A stretch of 64,000 nt of DNA from Albimonas donghaensis (lineage in GTDB: Bacteria; Pseudomonadota; Alphaproteobacteria; Rhodobacterales; Rhodobacteraceae), in assembly GCF_900106695.1 (NCBI RefSeq), contig NZ_FNMZ01000010.1:92369-156368 (forward strand), given 5' to 3'. The notes beneath the pieces were generated by a model. That model had not been told where the DNA came from, did no database searches, and was given only the letters and a program-made list of their open reading frames with translations. The translations under genes and the position numbers were made by a program. Positions 16,120 through 25,531 of the stretch are shown here, piece after piece (within the stretch, counting starts at the first letter, position 1; every line of letters begins with the position of its first letter).

Positions 16120-17241
16120 TCAAAGGTCGAGGCCGAATTCGGCCGCGATGCGGTCGGTGTCGGCGCCGGCGTCCGGCGACGCCGCGGCGAACACCTCCCG
16201 CGAGGGGGTGCGCGGCGTCGGCAGGCGCGCGCTTTCGCCGTAGTCGCGCTCCGGCGCGGCCTGCATGGCCTGCACCTGCTCCTCCGCCAGCCAGTCGCCG
16301 AAATCGTTGACCGGGCGGGCCATGACGCCCTCCGCCTGAAGCCGCGCGCTCCAGGCCGCGGCGGTGTCGGTGGCGAAAACCGCCTCCATCGCCGCGCGAA
16401 GGTCCTCCTTGTGGAGGTTGCGGGCGGCGAAGGAGCCGTAGCGCGGGTCCTCCAGCCATTCCGTCCGGCCCAGCGCCCGGCAGATGGCCGCCCATTCGGT
16501 CTCCCGCACCAGGGTCAGCGCCAGATGGCGGTCCGACGCCATGTAGATGCCGGCCGGCGGATTGATGTTCTCCGACCGTCCGCCGGTGATCGCCCATTCC
16601 AGGATCTTGGGCCCCATCAGCGCCGCCGCCGACTGGGTGAGCGAAATGTCGAGCCTGCGCCCCTCGGTCGGCCGCTCGGAGGGGTGGAGCGCGGCCAGCG
16701 CGGCCTGCGTGGCGTAGAGGCCGGTGACCGCGTCGATCAGCGGCTGGCCGAAGCGCACCGGGTCGCCGGAGATGTCGCGGTTGATCGACATCAGCCCGCT
16801 GAAGGCCTGGCCGTAGGTGTCCACCATCGGGTCCGGCGCCCGCGGGCCGACCAGCCCGAAGCCGGAGATGGTCAGGTAGACGATGCCGGGGTTGAGCGCG
16901 CGCACCGTATCGAACCCGAGCCCCATGGCCTCGGTCACGCCGGGCCGTCCGCTCTCGATCAGCAGGTCGGCCCGGGCGGCGAGCTTCAGGGCGGCGGCGA
17001 GCCCGGCCTCGGATTTGAGGTCGAGGGTCAGGCTCTCCTTCCCCCGGTTGTAATAGAGCGAAAAGGCCGTCGCCCCCGGCGCCGCGGCGGCGCCGAGCCC
17101 GCGGATCCAGTCGCCGGCGGGGGGCTCGACCTTGATGACGCGGGCGCCGTGCTCGGCCATGGCCATGCCGCAGGCCGGCCCGGCGATGCCTTGCGACAGG
17201 TCCAGCACAAGGCGGCCCTTGAGGGGGAGCGCGTCGGTCAT
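16120..17241 (-). CDS. CaiB/BaiF-type CoA transferase (class III)
   Basis: A 373-residue formyl-CoA-transferase-family enzyme that moves CoA between carboxylic acids. The N-terminus LVLDLSQGIAGPACGMAMAE and VIKVEPPAGDWIR form the CoA-binding Rossmann part; the catalytic Asp is in PMVDTYGQAFSGLM. The length is a little short for the family (usually 380-430). The ATG at 17241 (MTDALPLKGR) was picked because upstream in-frame sequence is Arg/Gly-rich filler. It diverges from the E1 gene at 17460 and is followed by MaoC. In context it likely activates or recycles the acid handled by the plus-strand cluster. Confidence 0.87.
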   Translation of the reverse strand: MTDALPLKGRLVLDLSQGIAGPACGMAMAEHGARVIKVEPPAGDWIRGLGAAAAPGATAFSLYYNRGKESLTLDLKSEAGLAAALKLAARADLLIESGRPGVTEAMGLGFDTVRALNPGIVYLTISGFGLVGPRAPDPMVDTYGQAFSGLMSINRDISGDPVRFGQPLIDAVTGLYATQAALAALHPSERPTEGRRLDISLTQSAAALMGPKILEWAITGGRSENINPPAGIYMASDRHLALTLVRETEWAAICRALGRTEWLEDPRYGSFAARNLHKEDLRAAMEAVFATDTAAAWSARLQAEGVMARPVNDFGDWLAEEQVQAMQAAPERDYGESARLPTPRTPSREVFAAASPDAGADTDRIAAEFGLDL

Positions 17242-17459
17242 GCCCGGCCCTCCCGGCGCGTGGCGCGCGCCGCCATGCCGCGCGGACCGCGCCCGGCCGA
17301 ATGCGTGCCGCGCGCGTGGCGCGGCGAGGCTGAAGAGCCCATGCCGTTTCTCTCCCTGCCCGCGGTCCTTTCGCCCGGTTTGACCCCGGGGCGGCCGCGT
17401 GCTTGTTTTATTGCTGACAGTCGGCGCCAGCATAAGGCGCCGCGACAGGGAGGCAAGCG

Positions 17460-19868
17460 ATGCGAGACGGGAGCCCTGCGGCCGAAACCGCGGAGACGGC
17501 GCGCCTGCGCGAAGCCTGGCGCCGGCATGGCTGGCGGGCGGCGCGGCTCGATCCGCTGGGGCTGCGCGCGCCGGAGCGCCCCGCCGCGCTCGACCTTCCC
17601 GGCCCCGACGATCTGCGCGCGGCGCTGGAGGCCGCCTATGCCGGGGGCCTGGGCTGGGAGATCGGGCATGTCCAGGACGCCGCCCGCTTCGCCTGGCTGG
17701 CCGAGGCCGCCGAGACCGCCGACCCGCCCCCGCGCGACGCGCGGCGCGAGGCCCTGCAACGCATCGCCGAGGCCGAGCGGGTCGAGGCCGACATCAAGCG
17801 CCGCCTGCCCACCACCAAGACCTTCGGCCTGTCGGGCGCGGAGGGCTTCGTCCTGCTGATGGAGGCGGTGATCCGCGGCGCCCGCGTCCCCCGCGTGGTC
17901 TGCGGCGGCATGCATCGCGGGCGCATCACGCAACTGGGCCTCGTGCTCGGCAAACCGCTGGCGCGGCTGGCGGCGGAGCTGCGCGGCGCGCCGGACCTGC
18001 CCCACGGGCTCGGCGCGGCGTCGGACGTGCCCTATCACCTGGGTCATGACGGGGTGCGCGACGACGGGGTGGAGGTCTGGACCGCCCCCCATCCCTCGCA
18101 TCTGTCGATCGTGGCGCCGGTCGCGCTGGGACGCGCGCGCGGCGAGCGGGCGGCGGGGGCCGAGGTGCTGCCGCTCGCGCTCCACACCGACGCCGCCTTC
18201 GCCGGCCAGGGCGTGAACATGGAGACGCTTCAGCTTGCGCGCCTGCCGGGCTACGAGGTCGGGGGGACGGTTCACCTGGTGCTCGACAACCAGGTCGGCT
18301 TCACCACCGACGGGGCCGAGGCGCGCTCCGCCCGCACCGCCGCCGACGTCGCCAAGCTGACCGAGACGCCGATCCTGCACGTCAACGGCGACGACCCCGA
18401 CGCCATCCTGCGCGCCGCCGCCGCCGCCGTCGCCTGGCGGGCGCGGTTCGGGGAGGACGTCGTGGTCCGCCTCGTCGCCTATCGCCGCCGCGGGCATAAC
18501 GAGATGGACGAGGCGCGGTTCACCCAGCCGCGCATGTACGCCGCCATCGACGCCCTGCCCCCCCTGTCGGAGCGCTACGCGGAAGCCGCCGGCCTGCCCG
18601 CGCCCGACCTTTCCGCCCTTCAGGCCCGGCTCGACGACGCCTTCGCCGCGCCCCCCGCCACCCCCAACGCGCCCGAGGCGCCCGGCCTTGCGCCCGAGGC
18701 CGGGGCCCGCCTGCTGGCCTGGCGCGAAACGGGGATGGAGATCGCGCGGCTGCAACGGCTCGCCCGCGCGCTGGCCCGCATCCCCGATGGCTTCACGCTG
18801 CACCCGAAGGTGCGGGCGCTGCTCGACAAGCGGCGCAGGATGGCGCGGGGGGAGGCGCCCGTGGACTGGGCCTTCGCCGAGGCGCTGGCCTTCGCCTCGC
18901 TGCTGGACGAGGGGGTTCCCCTGCGTTTCTCCGGCCAGGACGCGGTGCGCGGGGCCTTCGCGCAGCGGCACCTGCGGCTGGCCGACCAGCCCTCCGGCGC
19001 GGTGCATGACGTGCTGGCCGGGTTCGGGGCGGCGGAGGTGTTCAACTCGCCGCTGATCGAGAACGCCACGCTGGGCTTCGAATACGGGCTTTCGACCGTG
19101 CATCCCGGCCTGCCGGTCTGGGAGGCGCAGTTCGGCGATTTCCTCAACGTCTGCCAGCCGATCTTCGACCAGTACGTGACGGGGGGGGAGGACCGCTGGC
19201 TGCTGACCTCCCGCCTGACGATGCTGCTGCCGCATGGCTGGGATGGCGGCGGGCCGGACCATTCGACCGGACATGTGGAGCGCGTGCTGGCGCGCTGCGC
19301 GCGGGCGAACGTCATCGCCGCCAATCCCTCGACGCCGGCCAACTATTTCCACCTGCTGCGCCGGCAGATGGCCCTGCCCGACCCGAAGCCGCTGGTGGCG
19401 TTCACCCCGAAACTGCTGCTGCGGCTGGGGGACTGCGCCTCGACCGCCGCGGATTTCGCGCCGGGAACCGGGTTCCGCACCGTGCTCGACGAGCCCGTGC
19501 AGGGGGCCGAACGGGTGATCCTGTGCAGCGGAAAGGTCTACTGGGCGCTGGCGAAGGCCCGGGCGGCGCGGGGCCTTGCGGGCCGGGTCGCCCTGATCCG
19601 GCTGGAGCAGCTGCACCCCTTCCCCGCCGAGGCGCTGGCGATGGCGTTGCAGGGCGCGGCCGGCGAGCTGGTCTTCGTGCAGGAGGAGCCGGAGAATCTC
19701 GGCCCCTTCGCATGGCTCGACCGCCGGATCGAGCGCGCGGCGGGCCGCCCGGCCCGCCTCGTCTCGCGCCCCGCCGCCGCCTCTCCGGCGGTCGGCTGGC
19801 ACGCCTGGCACGACGCCGAGGAAAAGGCGCTGATCGACGAAGCCCTGGACATGGAGACACCCCGATGA
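17460..19868 (+). CDS. Short 2-oxoglutarate dehydrogenase E1-like thiamine-diphosphate enzyme
   Basis: An 802-residue homologue of SucA (usually about 930-990). It begins LREAWRRHGWRAARLDPLGL, which aligns with the helix after the E2-binding arm, so the arm itself is missing. Retained motifs: PTTKTFGLSGAEGF, GGMHRGRI, PSHLS with His214 (E. coli His260 position), LHTDAAFAGQG with His242, LDNQVGFTT, HVNGDDPDA, YRRRGHNEMDE and the C-terminal WEAQFGDF. Changes from classical E1o: SHLE is SHLS and GPEHSSARLER is GPDHSTGHVER. It should decarboxylate a 2-oxo acid using ThDP and Mg2+. No E2 or E3 lies nearby. The ribosome site AGGGAGG precedes the ATG, whose gene overlaps RraA by 4 nt. The substrate is probably not 2-oxoglutarate (inference). 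Confidence 0.82.
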   Translation: MRDGSPAAETAETARLREAWRRHGWRAARLDPLGLRAPERPAALDLPGPDDLRAALEAAYAGGLGWEIGHVQDAARFAWLAEAAETADPPPRDARREALQRIAEAERVEADIKRRLPTTKTFGLSGAEGFVLLMEAVIRGARVPRVVCGGMHRGRITQLGLVLGKPLARLAAELRGAPDLPHGLGAASDVPYHLGHDGVRDDGVEVWTAPHPSHLSIVAPVALGRARGERAAGAEVLPLALHTDAAFAGQGVNMETLQLARLPGYEVGGTVHLVLDNQVGFTTDGAEARSARTAADVAKLTETPILHVNGDDPDAILRAAAAAVAWRARFGEDVVVRLVAYRRRGHNEMDEARFTQPRMYAAIDALPPLSERYAEAAGLPAPDLSALQARLDDAFAAPPATPNAPEAPGLAPEAGARLLAWRETGMEIARLQRLARALARIPDGFTLHPKVRALLDKRRRMARGEAPVDWAFAEALAFASLLDEGVPLRFSGQDAVRGAFAQRHLRLADQPSGAVHDVLAGFGAAEVFNSPLIENATLGFEYGLSTVHPGLPVWEAQFGDFLNVCQPIFDQYVTGGEDRWLLTSRLTMLLPHGWDGGGPDHSTGHVERVLARCARANVIAANPSTPANYFHLLRRQMALPDPKPLVAFTPKLLLRLGDCASTAADFAPGTGFRTVLDEPVQGAERVILCSGKVYWALAKARAARGLAGRVALIRLEQLHPFPAEALAMALQGAAGELVFVQEEPENLGPFAWLDRRIERAAGRPARLVSRPAAASPAVGWHAWHDAEEKALIDEALDMETPR

Positions 19869-20515
19869 GCGTTCCCGACACGGTGCTGGAGGTCCTGCGC
19901 GGCCTCGCCACCCCCACCCTGGCCAACGCCATCGACGAGACCGGGGCGGGCGGCGTCCTGCTCGGCCTTCACGCCGCCGGGCCGGGCCTGCGATGCGTGG
20001 GCCGCGCGGTGACGGCGCGCGAAGTCACCGGGCCGTTCGGATCGTTCCCGGTGGAGGATTTCAAGGTCGGCCACATGATCGACGCCGCCGGTCCCGGCGA
20101 CGTGATCGTGGTGGCCAATGGCGGCGCCCCCGTTTCCACCTGGGGCGGCATGGCGAGCTACGCCGCGAAGCTGAAGGGGATCGAGGGCCTGATCGTCGAC
20201 GGCGGCGTGCGCGACCGCGAGGAGATCCAGGAATTCGGCTTCCCGGTCTTCTCCGCCCACATGGTCCCCACGCCTGGCAAGACCCGTATCCGCATCGAGG
20301 CCATCGGCGAACCCGTCGTGGCCTGCGGCATCCCGGTGAACCCGGGCGACATCATCGTCGCCGACGGCACCGGGGTCGTGGTCCTGCCCGCCGACCGGGC
20401 CGAGGAGATCGCGCGCCTCGCCGCCGGTTATGCCAAGGACGACGCGCAGGCGATGGAGGAGATGCGAGGCGGCCTCTCCTTCCGCGAGGCGCTGGCGAAA
20501 TTCGCCAAGATCTGA
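19865..20515 (+). CDS. RraA-family protein (HMG/CHA aldolase or oxaloacetate decarboxylase-like)
   Basis: A 216-residue member of the RraA fold. The family's metal and substrate site is present: NGGAPVSTWGGMASYAAKLK, then GLIVDGGVRDREEI with the Arg-Asp pair, and IIVADGTGVVVLP near the end. In this family enzymes with these residues are 4-hydroxy-4-methyl-2-oxoglutarate/4-carboxy-4-hydroxy-2-oxoadipate aldolases with oxaloacetate decarboxylase activity; RNase E inhibitors are a separate branch. The ATGA overlap with the E1 gene and the 16-nt gap to the dehydrogenase mark one operon. Cleavage or decarboxylation of a 2-oxo dicarboxylate fits the cluster (inference). Confidence 0.85.
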   Translation: MSVPDTVLEVLRGLATPTLANAIDETGAGGVLLGLHAAGPGLRCVGRAVTAREVTGPFGSFPVEDFKVGHMIDAAGPGDVIVVANGGAPVSTWGGMASYAAKLKGIEGLIVDGGVRDREEIQEFGFPVFSAHMVPTPGKTRIRIEAIGEPVVACGIPVNPGDIIVADGTGVVVLPADRAEEIARLAAGYAKDDAQAMEEMRGGLSFREALAKFAKI

Positions 20516-20531
20516 AGGACGGACGCCCCCC

Positions 20532-21965
20532 ATGCAGGACATGACCCCGCCCCGCCCCGTCCCCGCCGAGGTGCTCGCCCGGCTGAAAGCCGTCACCGGC
20601 CCCGCCGGCTACCTGGACGACCCGGCGGCGATCGAGCCCCATTGCCTCGCCTGGCGCGACGGCTGGCGGGGGGAGGTTCCCATCGTCATGCGCCCGATCT
20701 CCACCACCGAGGTGGCCGAGATCGTGAAGATCTGCGCCGAGACCGGGACCCCCATCGTCACCCAGTCCGGCAATACCGGCCTGACCGGGGGCGGGCAGCC
20801 GCATATGGGGGGCGCGGAGATCGTGCTGTCGCTCGACCGCATGACGAAGATCCGGGAGATCGACCCGCTGAACGACTCGATGACCGTTGAGGCGGGCGTG
20901 ATCCTCAAGACCGTGCAGGAGGAGGCCGCGAAGGTCGACCGCCTGTTCCCGCTGTCGCTGGCCGCCGAGGGCTCGTGCCGGATCGGGGGGAACCTGTCGA
21001 CCAACGCCGGCGGCGTGCAGGTGCTGCGCTACGGCAACGCCCGCGCGCTGGCGCTGGGGGTGGAGGTGGTGACGGCGGACGGACAGGTCTGGGACGGGCT
21101 GCGGGCGCTGCGCAAGGACAATGCGGGCTACGACCTCAAGCAGGTGTTCATCGGGGCGGAGGGCACGCTGGGGATCATCACCGCCGCGGTGCTGCGCCTT
21201 TATCCCAAGCCGGCCGATTCAGCGGTGGCGCTGGTGGCCACGCCCTCCTGCGCCGCGGCGATCGAGCTGCTGGCCGCGATGAAATCCGCGATGGGCGAGG
21301 CGGTGACGGCCTTCGAGCTGATGCACCCGATCTGCTTCTCGCTCGCGGCCGAGACCATGGGCCATGAAGACCCGCTCCCCGGCGCCGGCTGGCGGGTGCT
21401 GATGCAGCTCGACGGTCCCGGCCCGGACGGAACCCTGCGCGACGGGCTGGAAGCCGCGCTGGCCGAGGCGCTGGAAGCCGGCCTCGCCACCGACGCGATC
21501 ATGGCCGCGAGCCTTGAGCAGGCCGCGCGCCTCTGGCGGATCCGCGAGGATCAGGCCGAGGTCCAGCAGCGCGCCGGGGCCGGGATCAAGCACGACATCT
21601 CGGTCCCCGTCTCCCGCATCCCGGAATTCGTGGAGGTGGCGGACGCGGCGCTCGACGCGCTCTATCCCGGTTTCCGCCCCTGCACCTTCGGCCATGCGGG
21701 CGACGGCAACCTGCATTACAACCCGATCCGGCCCGAGGACTGGACCGACGCCGCCTGGAAGGCCGAGACGCCGGCGATCAACCGGCTGGTGCATGACCTC
21801 GTGGCCAGGATGAACGGCTCGATCACCGCCGAGCACGGCGTGGGCCGGCTGCGCAAGGATGAGCTGGGGCGGCTCAAGGACCCGATCGAGCTCGACCTGA
21901 TGCGGCGCCTGAAGACCGCCTTCGACCCGGAGAACCTGCTCAATCCGGGCAAGCTGCTGCCCTGA
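20532..21965 (+). CDS. FAD-linked D-2-hydroxyacid dehydrogenase (D-2-hydroxyglutarate/D-lactate dehydrogenase type)
   Basis: A 477-residue PCMH-type flavoprotein. FAD-binding motifs QSGNTGLTGGG and AAEGSCRIGGNLSTNAGG lie in the N-terminal half. The C-terminal FAD-oxidase domain has CTFGHAGDGNLHYN (metal and substrate His residues) and SITAEHGVGRLRKDEL. This is the D2HGDH/DLD/GlcD layout: it oxidises a D-2-hydroxy acid to the 2-oxo acid and passes electrons to a quinone or electron-transfer flavoprotein. It sits between the RraA gene and the TRAP transporter, and so probably produces the 2-oxo acid that the E1 or RraA proteins process. Confidence 0.9.
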   Translation: MQDMTPPRPVPAEVLARLKAVTGPAGYLDDPAAIEPHCLAWRDGWRGEVPIVMRPISTTEVAEIVKICAETGTPIVTQSGNTGLTGGGQPHMGGAEIVLSLDRMTKIREIDPLNDSMTVEAGVILKTVQEEAAKVDRLFPLSLAAEGSCRIGGNLSTNAGGVQVLRYGNARALALGVEVVTADGQVWDGLRALRKDNAGYDLKQVFIGAEGTLGIITAAVLRLYPKPADSAVALVATPSCAAAIELLAAMKSAMGEAVTAFELMHPICFSLAAETMGHEDPLPGAGWRVLMQLDGPGPDGTLRDGLEAALAEALEAGLATDAIMAASLEQAARLWRIREDQAEVQQRAGAGIKHDISVPVSRIPEFVEVADAALDALYPGFRPCTFGHAGDGNLHYNPIRPEDWTDAAWKAETPAINRLVHDLVARMNGSITAEHGVGRLRKDELGRLKDPIELDLMRRLKTAFDPENLLNPGKLLP

Positions 21966-22005
21966 CCCCGGCGCCGGTCAGGACGACCCTTTCGCCGGTC
22001 GTTTC
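21961..22005 (+). terminator. Tandem hairpins after the hydroxyacid dehydrogenase
   Basis: Two small perfect hairpins overlap and follow the stop codon: CCTGACC/GGTCAGG (21961-21967 with 21976-21982) and ACGACC/GGTCGT (21983-21988 with 21997-22002) followed by TTT. A further UUCG hairpin is at 22047-22062. They probably weaken read-through into the TRAP genes. Confidence 0.4.
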
Positions 22006-22193
22006 GGGGGCTGACCTGCGCGAAACCCCCTCGGAAACGAGCGGATCCCGCCTTCGGGCGGGCGGGAAATGCGTCGGCGAACGGTTGACTATCGGGCGCC
22101 CGCCTGTCTCTGTTGATGAAGGCCCGCGCATGGGAGTGGCGGGCCGGGGAGCAAGACGCCCGCAGAGCGTCCTGGTCGAAACAGGGAGGTTTC

Positions 22194-23252
22194 ATGATCC
22201 ATCGCCGCTTCACGCGGAAGGGCGCCCGCGGCGTCCTCGCCGCCGCCCTCGCAGGTCTCATCGTTCCGGCGCTCGCGCCCGCGGCGCAGGCCGCCAATGT
22301 CGATGGACCCTCGGTCTTCTGGAAGTTCTCCTCCTGGGGGAACCCGCGCGCCTTCACCGCCGGCTTCGAGCATCTCGCCGCCCGGCTGGAGGAAGAGACC
22401 GGCGGCCAGTTCAAGATGCGCGTGTTCCACGGCGAGCAGATCTCCAAGGCCAAGGAGAACCTCGACGGGCTCAAGGCCGGCGCCTTCGAGGCGGCCGCCT
22501 TCTGCAACTTCTACCATCCGGGCAAGAACCCCGCCCTGATGGTGATGACCATGCCGTTCCTGCCGATCCCGGATTTCGACACGGCCTGGAAGGTGCGCAA
22601 CGGGCTTTATGAGCACCCGATCCTGGCGGACGAAATGGCCGCCTGGAACGCGGTCTACTACGCCTCCACCAACCTGCCGCAGTATGAGTTCATGGGGGCT
22701 GGCGACGCGCCGAAGGCGCCCGAGGACTTCAGCGGTCTGCGCGTGCGCGCCGGCGGCGGCATCGGCGTCGCCATGGAGAAGATGGGCGCGATCCGCCAGT
22801 CGATGCCCGCCACGGAGGTCTACACGGCCATCCAGCGCGGCACCATCGACGCCGAGAGCCTGCCCTACACCTACGCTCACGGCGCCTACAAGATCCACGA
22901 AGTGGCGGACTGGTTCACCTCGAACATGTCGCCGGGCACCTCCGACTGCCCGATCGTGTTCTCCAAGACGGCGTACGAGGCCCTGCCCGACCAGTACAAG
23001 CAGCTGCTCGAGGACCTGAAGCCCGAGGTGAAGGACGTCTACAAGGCCGCCTACGCCGCGGCGGACGAGAAGAACCTGCCCCTGTTCCGTGAGAACCTCG
23101 AAGAGGTGGTCTACACCGACGAGCAGCTCGCCGCCTTCCGCGAAGTCGCCGGCAAGCCGGTCTGGGACGAGTGGGTGGCCGAGAACCAGGACAAGTTCGA
23201 CGCGCAGGGCGTGCTCGACCTGGTGATGCAGCTGGCCGACGGCGAGAGCTGA
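22194..23252 (+). CDS. TRAP transporter substrate-binding protein (DctP family)
   Basis: A 352-residue periplasmic receptor. The signal peptide has Arg/Lys at the start then VLAAALAGLIVPALAPAAQA, with cleavage after AQA. The mature protein matches DctP/YiaO-type receptors: HLAARLEEETGGQFKMRVFH, the carboxylate-binding Arg in the GLRVRAGGG region, TEVYTAIQRGTIDAES and KTAYEALPDQYKQLLEDL. The start at 22194 has GGGAGG at 22184-22189. It pairs with the membrane subunits at 23424-25531 for sodium-driven uptake of an organic acid, presumably the substrate of the upstream dehydrogenase/E1 cluster. Confidence 0.9.
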   Translation: MIHRRFTRKGARGVLAAALAGLIVPALAPAAQAANVDGPSVFWKFSSWGNPRAFTAGFEHLAARLEEETGGQFKMRVFHGEQISKAKENLDGLKAGAFEAAAFCNFYHPGKNPALMVMTMPFLPIPDFDTAWKVRNGLYEHPILADEMAAWNAVYYASTNLPQYEFMGAGDAPKAPEDFSGLRVRAGGGIGVAMEKMGAIRQSMPATEVYTAIQRGTIDAESLPYTYAHGAYKIHEVADWFTSNMSPGTSDCPIVFSKTAYEALPDQYKQLLEDLKPEVKDVYKAAYAAADEKNLPLFRENLEEVVYTDEQLAAFREVAGKPVWDEWVAENQDKFDAQGVLDLVMQLADGES

Positions 23253-23267
23253 TCGCCCGAGCCCTTC

Positions 23268-23306
23268 CGGCCGGGCGGCGCGGCTGAAGCCGCCGCCGCC
23301 CGGCCG
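23268..23306 (+). terminator. 13-bp hairpin between TRAP receptor and permease genes
   Basis: CGGCCGGGCGGCG (23268-23280) pairs perfectly with CGCCGCCCGGCCG (23294-23306). The T-run is poor, so it may act as an attenuator or RNA-stability element that raises receptor over permease expression. Confidence 0.5.
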
Positions 23307-23423
23307 ATCCGATTTCGTTCATCTCCAACATCGCCGGACAGGCGCGCCCGACGCCCGACCCGACTGTCGACGACAGGTCCGGCCGGCCCCGGCGTCCCCC
23401 GGCGCCGACGCGAAAGGAACCCC

Positions 23424-24125
23424 ATGGCGGGCGTGGGAACGGCCGGGACTCATCCCGGCGGCGCAGGAGGCGGAAGCCTGCTGGGCAAGGTCTCGGACCA
23501 GCTCGCGAAGCTGGAGGACCTGCTCAATATCGTGGCCGCGATCACGATTTTCGTGCTGATGCTGGGCACGACGATCTCCATCGCCTGCCGCATCTCCGGC
23601 TTCCCGATCCCCGGCTACCTGGACATCTCCGAACAGGCCATCGCCATCTTCGCCTTCTTCGGCGCGGCCTACGGTCAGCGCCTGGGCGCCCATATCCGCA
23701 TGGAACTGGTGATCGGCGCCCTGCCCGGCCGCCTGCGCTGGATGATCGAGGCGCTGGCGACCTTCGTCGGCTTCCTGCTGATCCTGGTGCTGATCCGCTA
23801 TTCCTGGGACTTCTTCCTCAACGCCTATCTGATCGGCGACTCCACCGTCGACATCGAGTTCCCGACCTGGCCCGCCAAGCTGCTGGTGCCCATCGCCTTC
23901 TCGGTCTGGGCCGCGCGCCTGGCGCTGGAGACGGTCGGCTATCTGCGTCTGGCGATCTGGCCCTCGGCCGTGCCGGTGGCGGTCCCCCTTCAGCTTTCCC
24001 CCGCCGAGGAGGCCGAGCGCGAGATCCGCGAGGCCGGCATCGCCCGCGAGGAGATCGAGGCCGTGGCCCGGACCTCCGGCGGCGCCTCCGCCCACAGCCC
24101 TGACCGCAAGGAGCGCGGCGAATGA
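23424..24125 (+). CDS. TRAP transporter small permease (DctQ family)
   Basis: A 233-residue integral membrane protein with four hydrophobic segments starting at about residues 35, 75, 110 and 150. GQRLGAHIRMELVIGALPGR is the conserved loop of the DctQ family. The C-terminal 60 residues are charged and cytoplasmic. The stop overlaps the DctM start (ATGA). Confidence 0.88.
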   Translation: MAGVGTAGTHPGGAGGGSLLGKVSDQLAKLEDLLNIVAAITIFVLMLGTTISIACRISGFPIPGYLDISEQAIAIFAFFGAAYGQRLGAHIRMELVIGALPGRLRWMIEALATFVGFLLILVLIRYSWDFFLNAYLIGDSTVDIEFPTWPAKLLVPIAFSVWAARLALETVGYLRLAIWPSAVPVAVPLQLSPAEEAEREIREAGIAREEIEAVARTSGGASAHSPDRKERGE

Positions 24126-25531
24126 ACCTCACCGCTCTGTTCAACGGCCAGCCGGACGCGATCTTCGGCATCGGCTACATGGACCCGACCGAGGTCGGCA
24201 TCCTGTGCATGGGCCTGCTGCTGGTTCTGGTGATCTGCGGCGTGCGGGTGGTGTTCGCCGCCGGCATCGTCGGGCTCGTCGGGCTGGTGGAGCTGATCGG
24301 GTGGAACGGCGCGGCCTCCGCGGTCGGGCAGATCCCGTTCTCCAAGTCGGTCAGCTTCGTGCTCGGCCTGCTGCCGATGTTCATCCTGATCGGCTATCTG
24401 GCGTTCCACGCCGGCATGACCAAGCAGCTCTTCGCCGCGGCGCGGGCCTGGATCGGCTGGGTGCCCGGGGGGCTCGCGGTCGCTTCGGTCTTCGCGGCGG
24501 CGGGCTTCGCGGCGGTGTCGGGGGCCTCGGTCGCCACGGCGGCCGTGTTCTCCCGCGTCGCCATCCCCGAGATGCTGGAGGCCGGCTACAACAAGCGCCT
24601 CGCCGCCGGCGTGGTGGCGGCGGCGGGCACGCTGGCCTCGCTGATCCCGCCTTCGACCATCCTGGTGATCTACGCGGTGATCGTGGAGGAATCGGTCGGC
24701 GCGCTGCTGCTGGCGGGCTTCCTGCCCGGCATCTTCTCGGCCGTGGTCTACGCGCTGATCATCGTCGGCTGGGCGATGATCAACCCCGACGCCGGCCCCG
24801 CGGTGAAGGGCATCGGCTGGGGCGAGCGGTTCCGCACCCTGCCCGGCCTGCTGCCCATCGCCTCGGTGGTGGTGATCATCGTCTCGGCGGTCTACGGCGG
24901 CTGGGCGACGCCCACCGAGGCCGGCGCGCTCGGCGCCTTCGTGGTGCTGGTGGTGGCCTGGATGAACGGCATGCGCTGGCCCTCGCTGAAGGCCGCGCTG
25001 ATGGAGACGTCGAAGCTCGTCGTCATGATCTTCTCGCTGATCTGGGGCGTGCTGATCTTCGGGCGGTTCCTGGGCTTCTCCGGCCTGCCGGAGGCCTTCG
25101 CCACCTGGATCCTGAGCTTCGACACCGACCCCTACCTGATCCTCGGCGGGATCCTGATGGGCTATGTCGTGCTGGGCATGTTCATGGACGCCATCGGGCT
25201 GCTGCTGCTGACCCTGCCGGTGGTCTACCCGGCGGTGATGGCGCTGAACGGCGGGGCCGACGTGTCGGCGGCGGACAGCGCCTTCGGGCTTTCGGGCGGG
25301 CAATGCTCGGTCTGGTTCGGGATCATCGTGGTGAAGATGGCGGAGGTCTGCCTGATCACGCCGCCGATCGGGCTGAACTGCTTCGTGGTCAACGGCGTGC
25401 GGCCCGACATCCCGCTGACGGATGTGTTCAAGGGCATCTTCCTGTTCTTCATCGCCGACGCGGCCACGATCGTGCTGCTGATCCTGTTCCCGCAGATCAT
25501 CACCTGGCTGCCGGACCTGATGTACGGCTGA
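24122..25531 (+). CDS. TRAP transporter large permease (DctM family)
   Basis: A 469-residue membrane protein with about 12 hydrophobic segments, the transport channel of the DctPQM system. Family motifs include FSKSVSFVLGLLPMFILIGY, GGLAVASVFAAAGFAAVSGA, GTLASLIPPSTILVIYAVIV and MDAIGLLLLTLPVVYP. It moves the DctP-delivered acid inward using the sodium gradient. It is coupled to DctQ upstream (4-nt overlap) and to the MFS gene downstream (TGATG). Confidence 0.92.
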   Translation: MNLTALFNGQPDAIFGIGYMDPTEVGILCMGLLLVLVICGVRVVFAAGIVGLVGLVELIGWNGAASAVGQIPFSKSVSFVLGLLPMFILIGYLAFHAGMTKQLFAAARAWIGWVPGGLAVASVFAAAGFAAVSGASVATAAVFSRVAIPEMLEAGYNKRLAAGVVAAAGTLASLIPPSTILVIYAVIVEESVGALLLAGFLPGIFSAVVYALIIVGWAMINPDAGPAVKGIGWGERFRTLPGLLPIASVVVIIVSAVYGGWATPTEAGALGAFVVLVVAWMNGMRWPSLKAALMETSKLVVMIFSLIWGVLIFGRFLGFSGLPEAFATWILSFDTDPYLILGGILMGYVVLGMFMDAIGLLLLTLPVVYPAVMALNGGADVSAADSAFGLSGGQCSVWFGIIVVKMAEVCLITPPIGLNCFVVNGVRPDIPLTDVFKGIFLFFIADAATIVLLILFPQIITWLPDLMYG

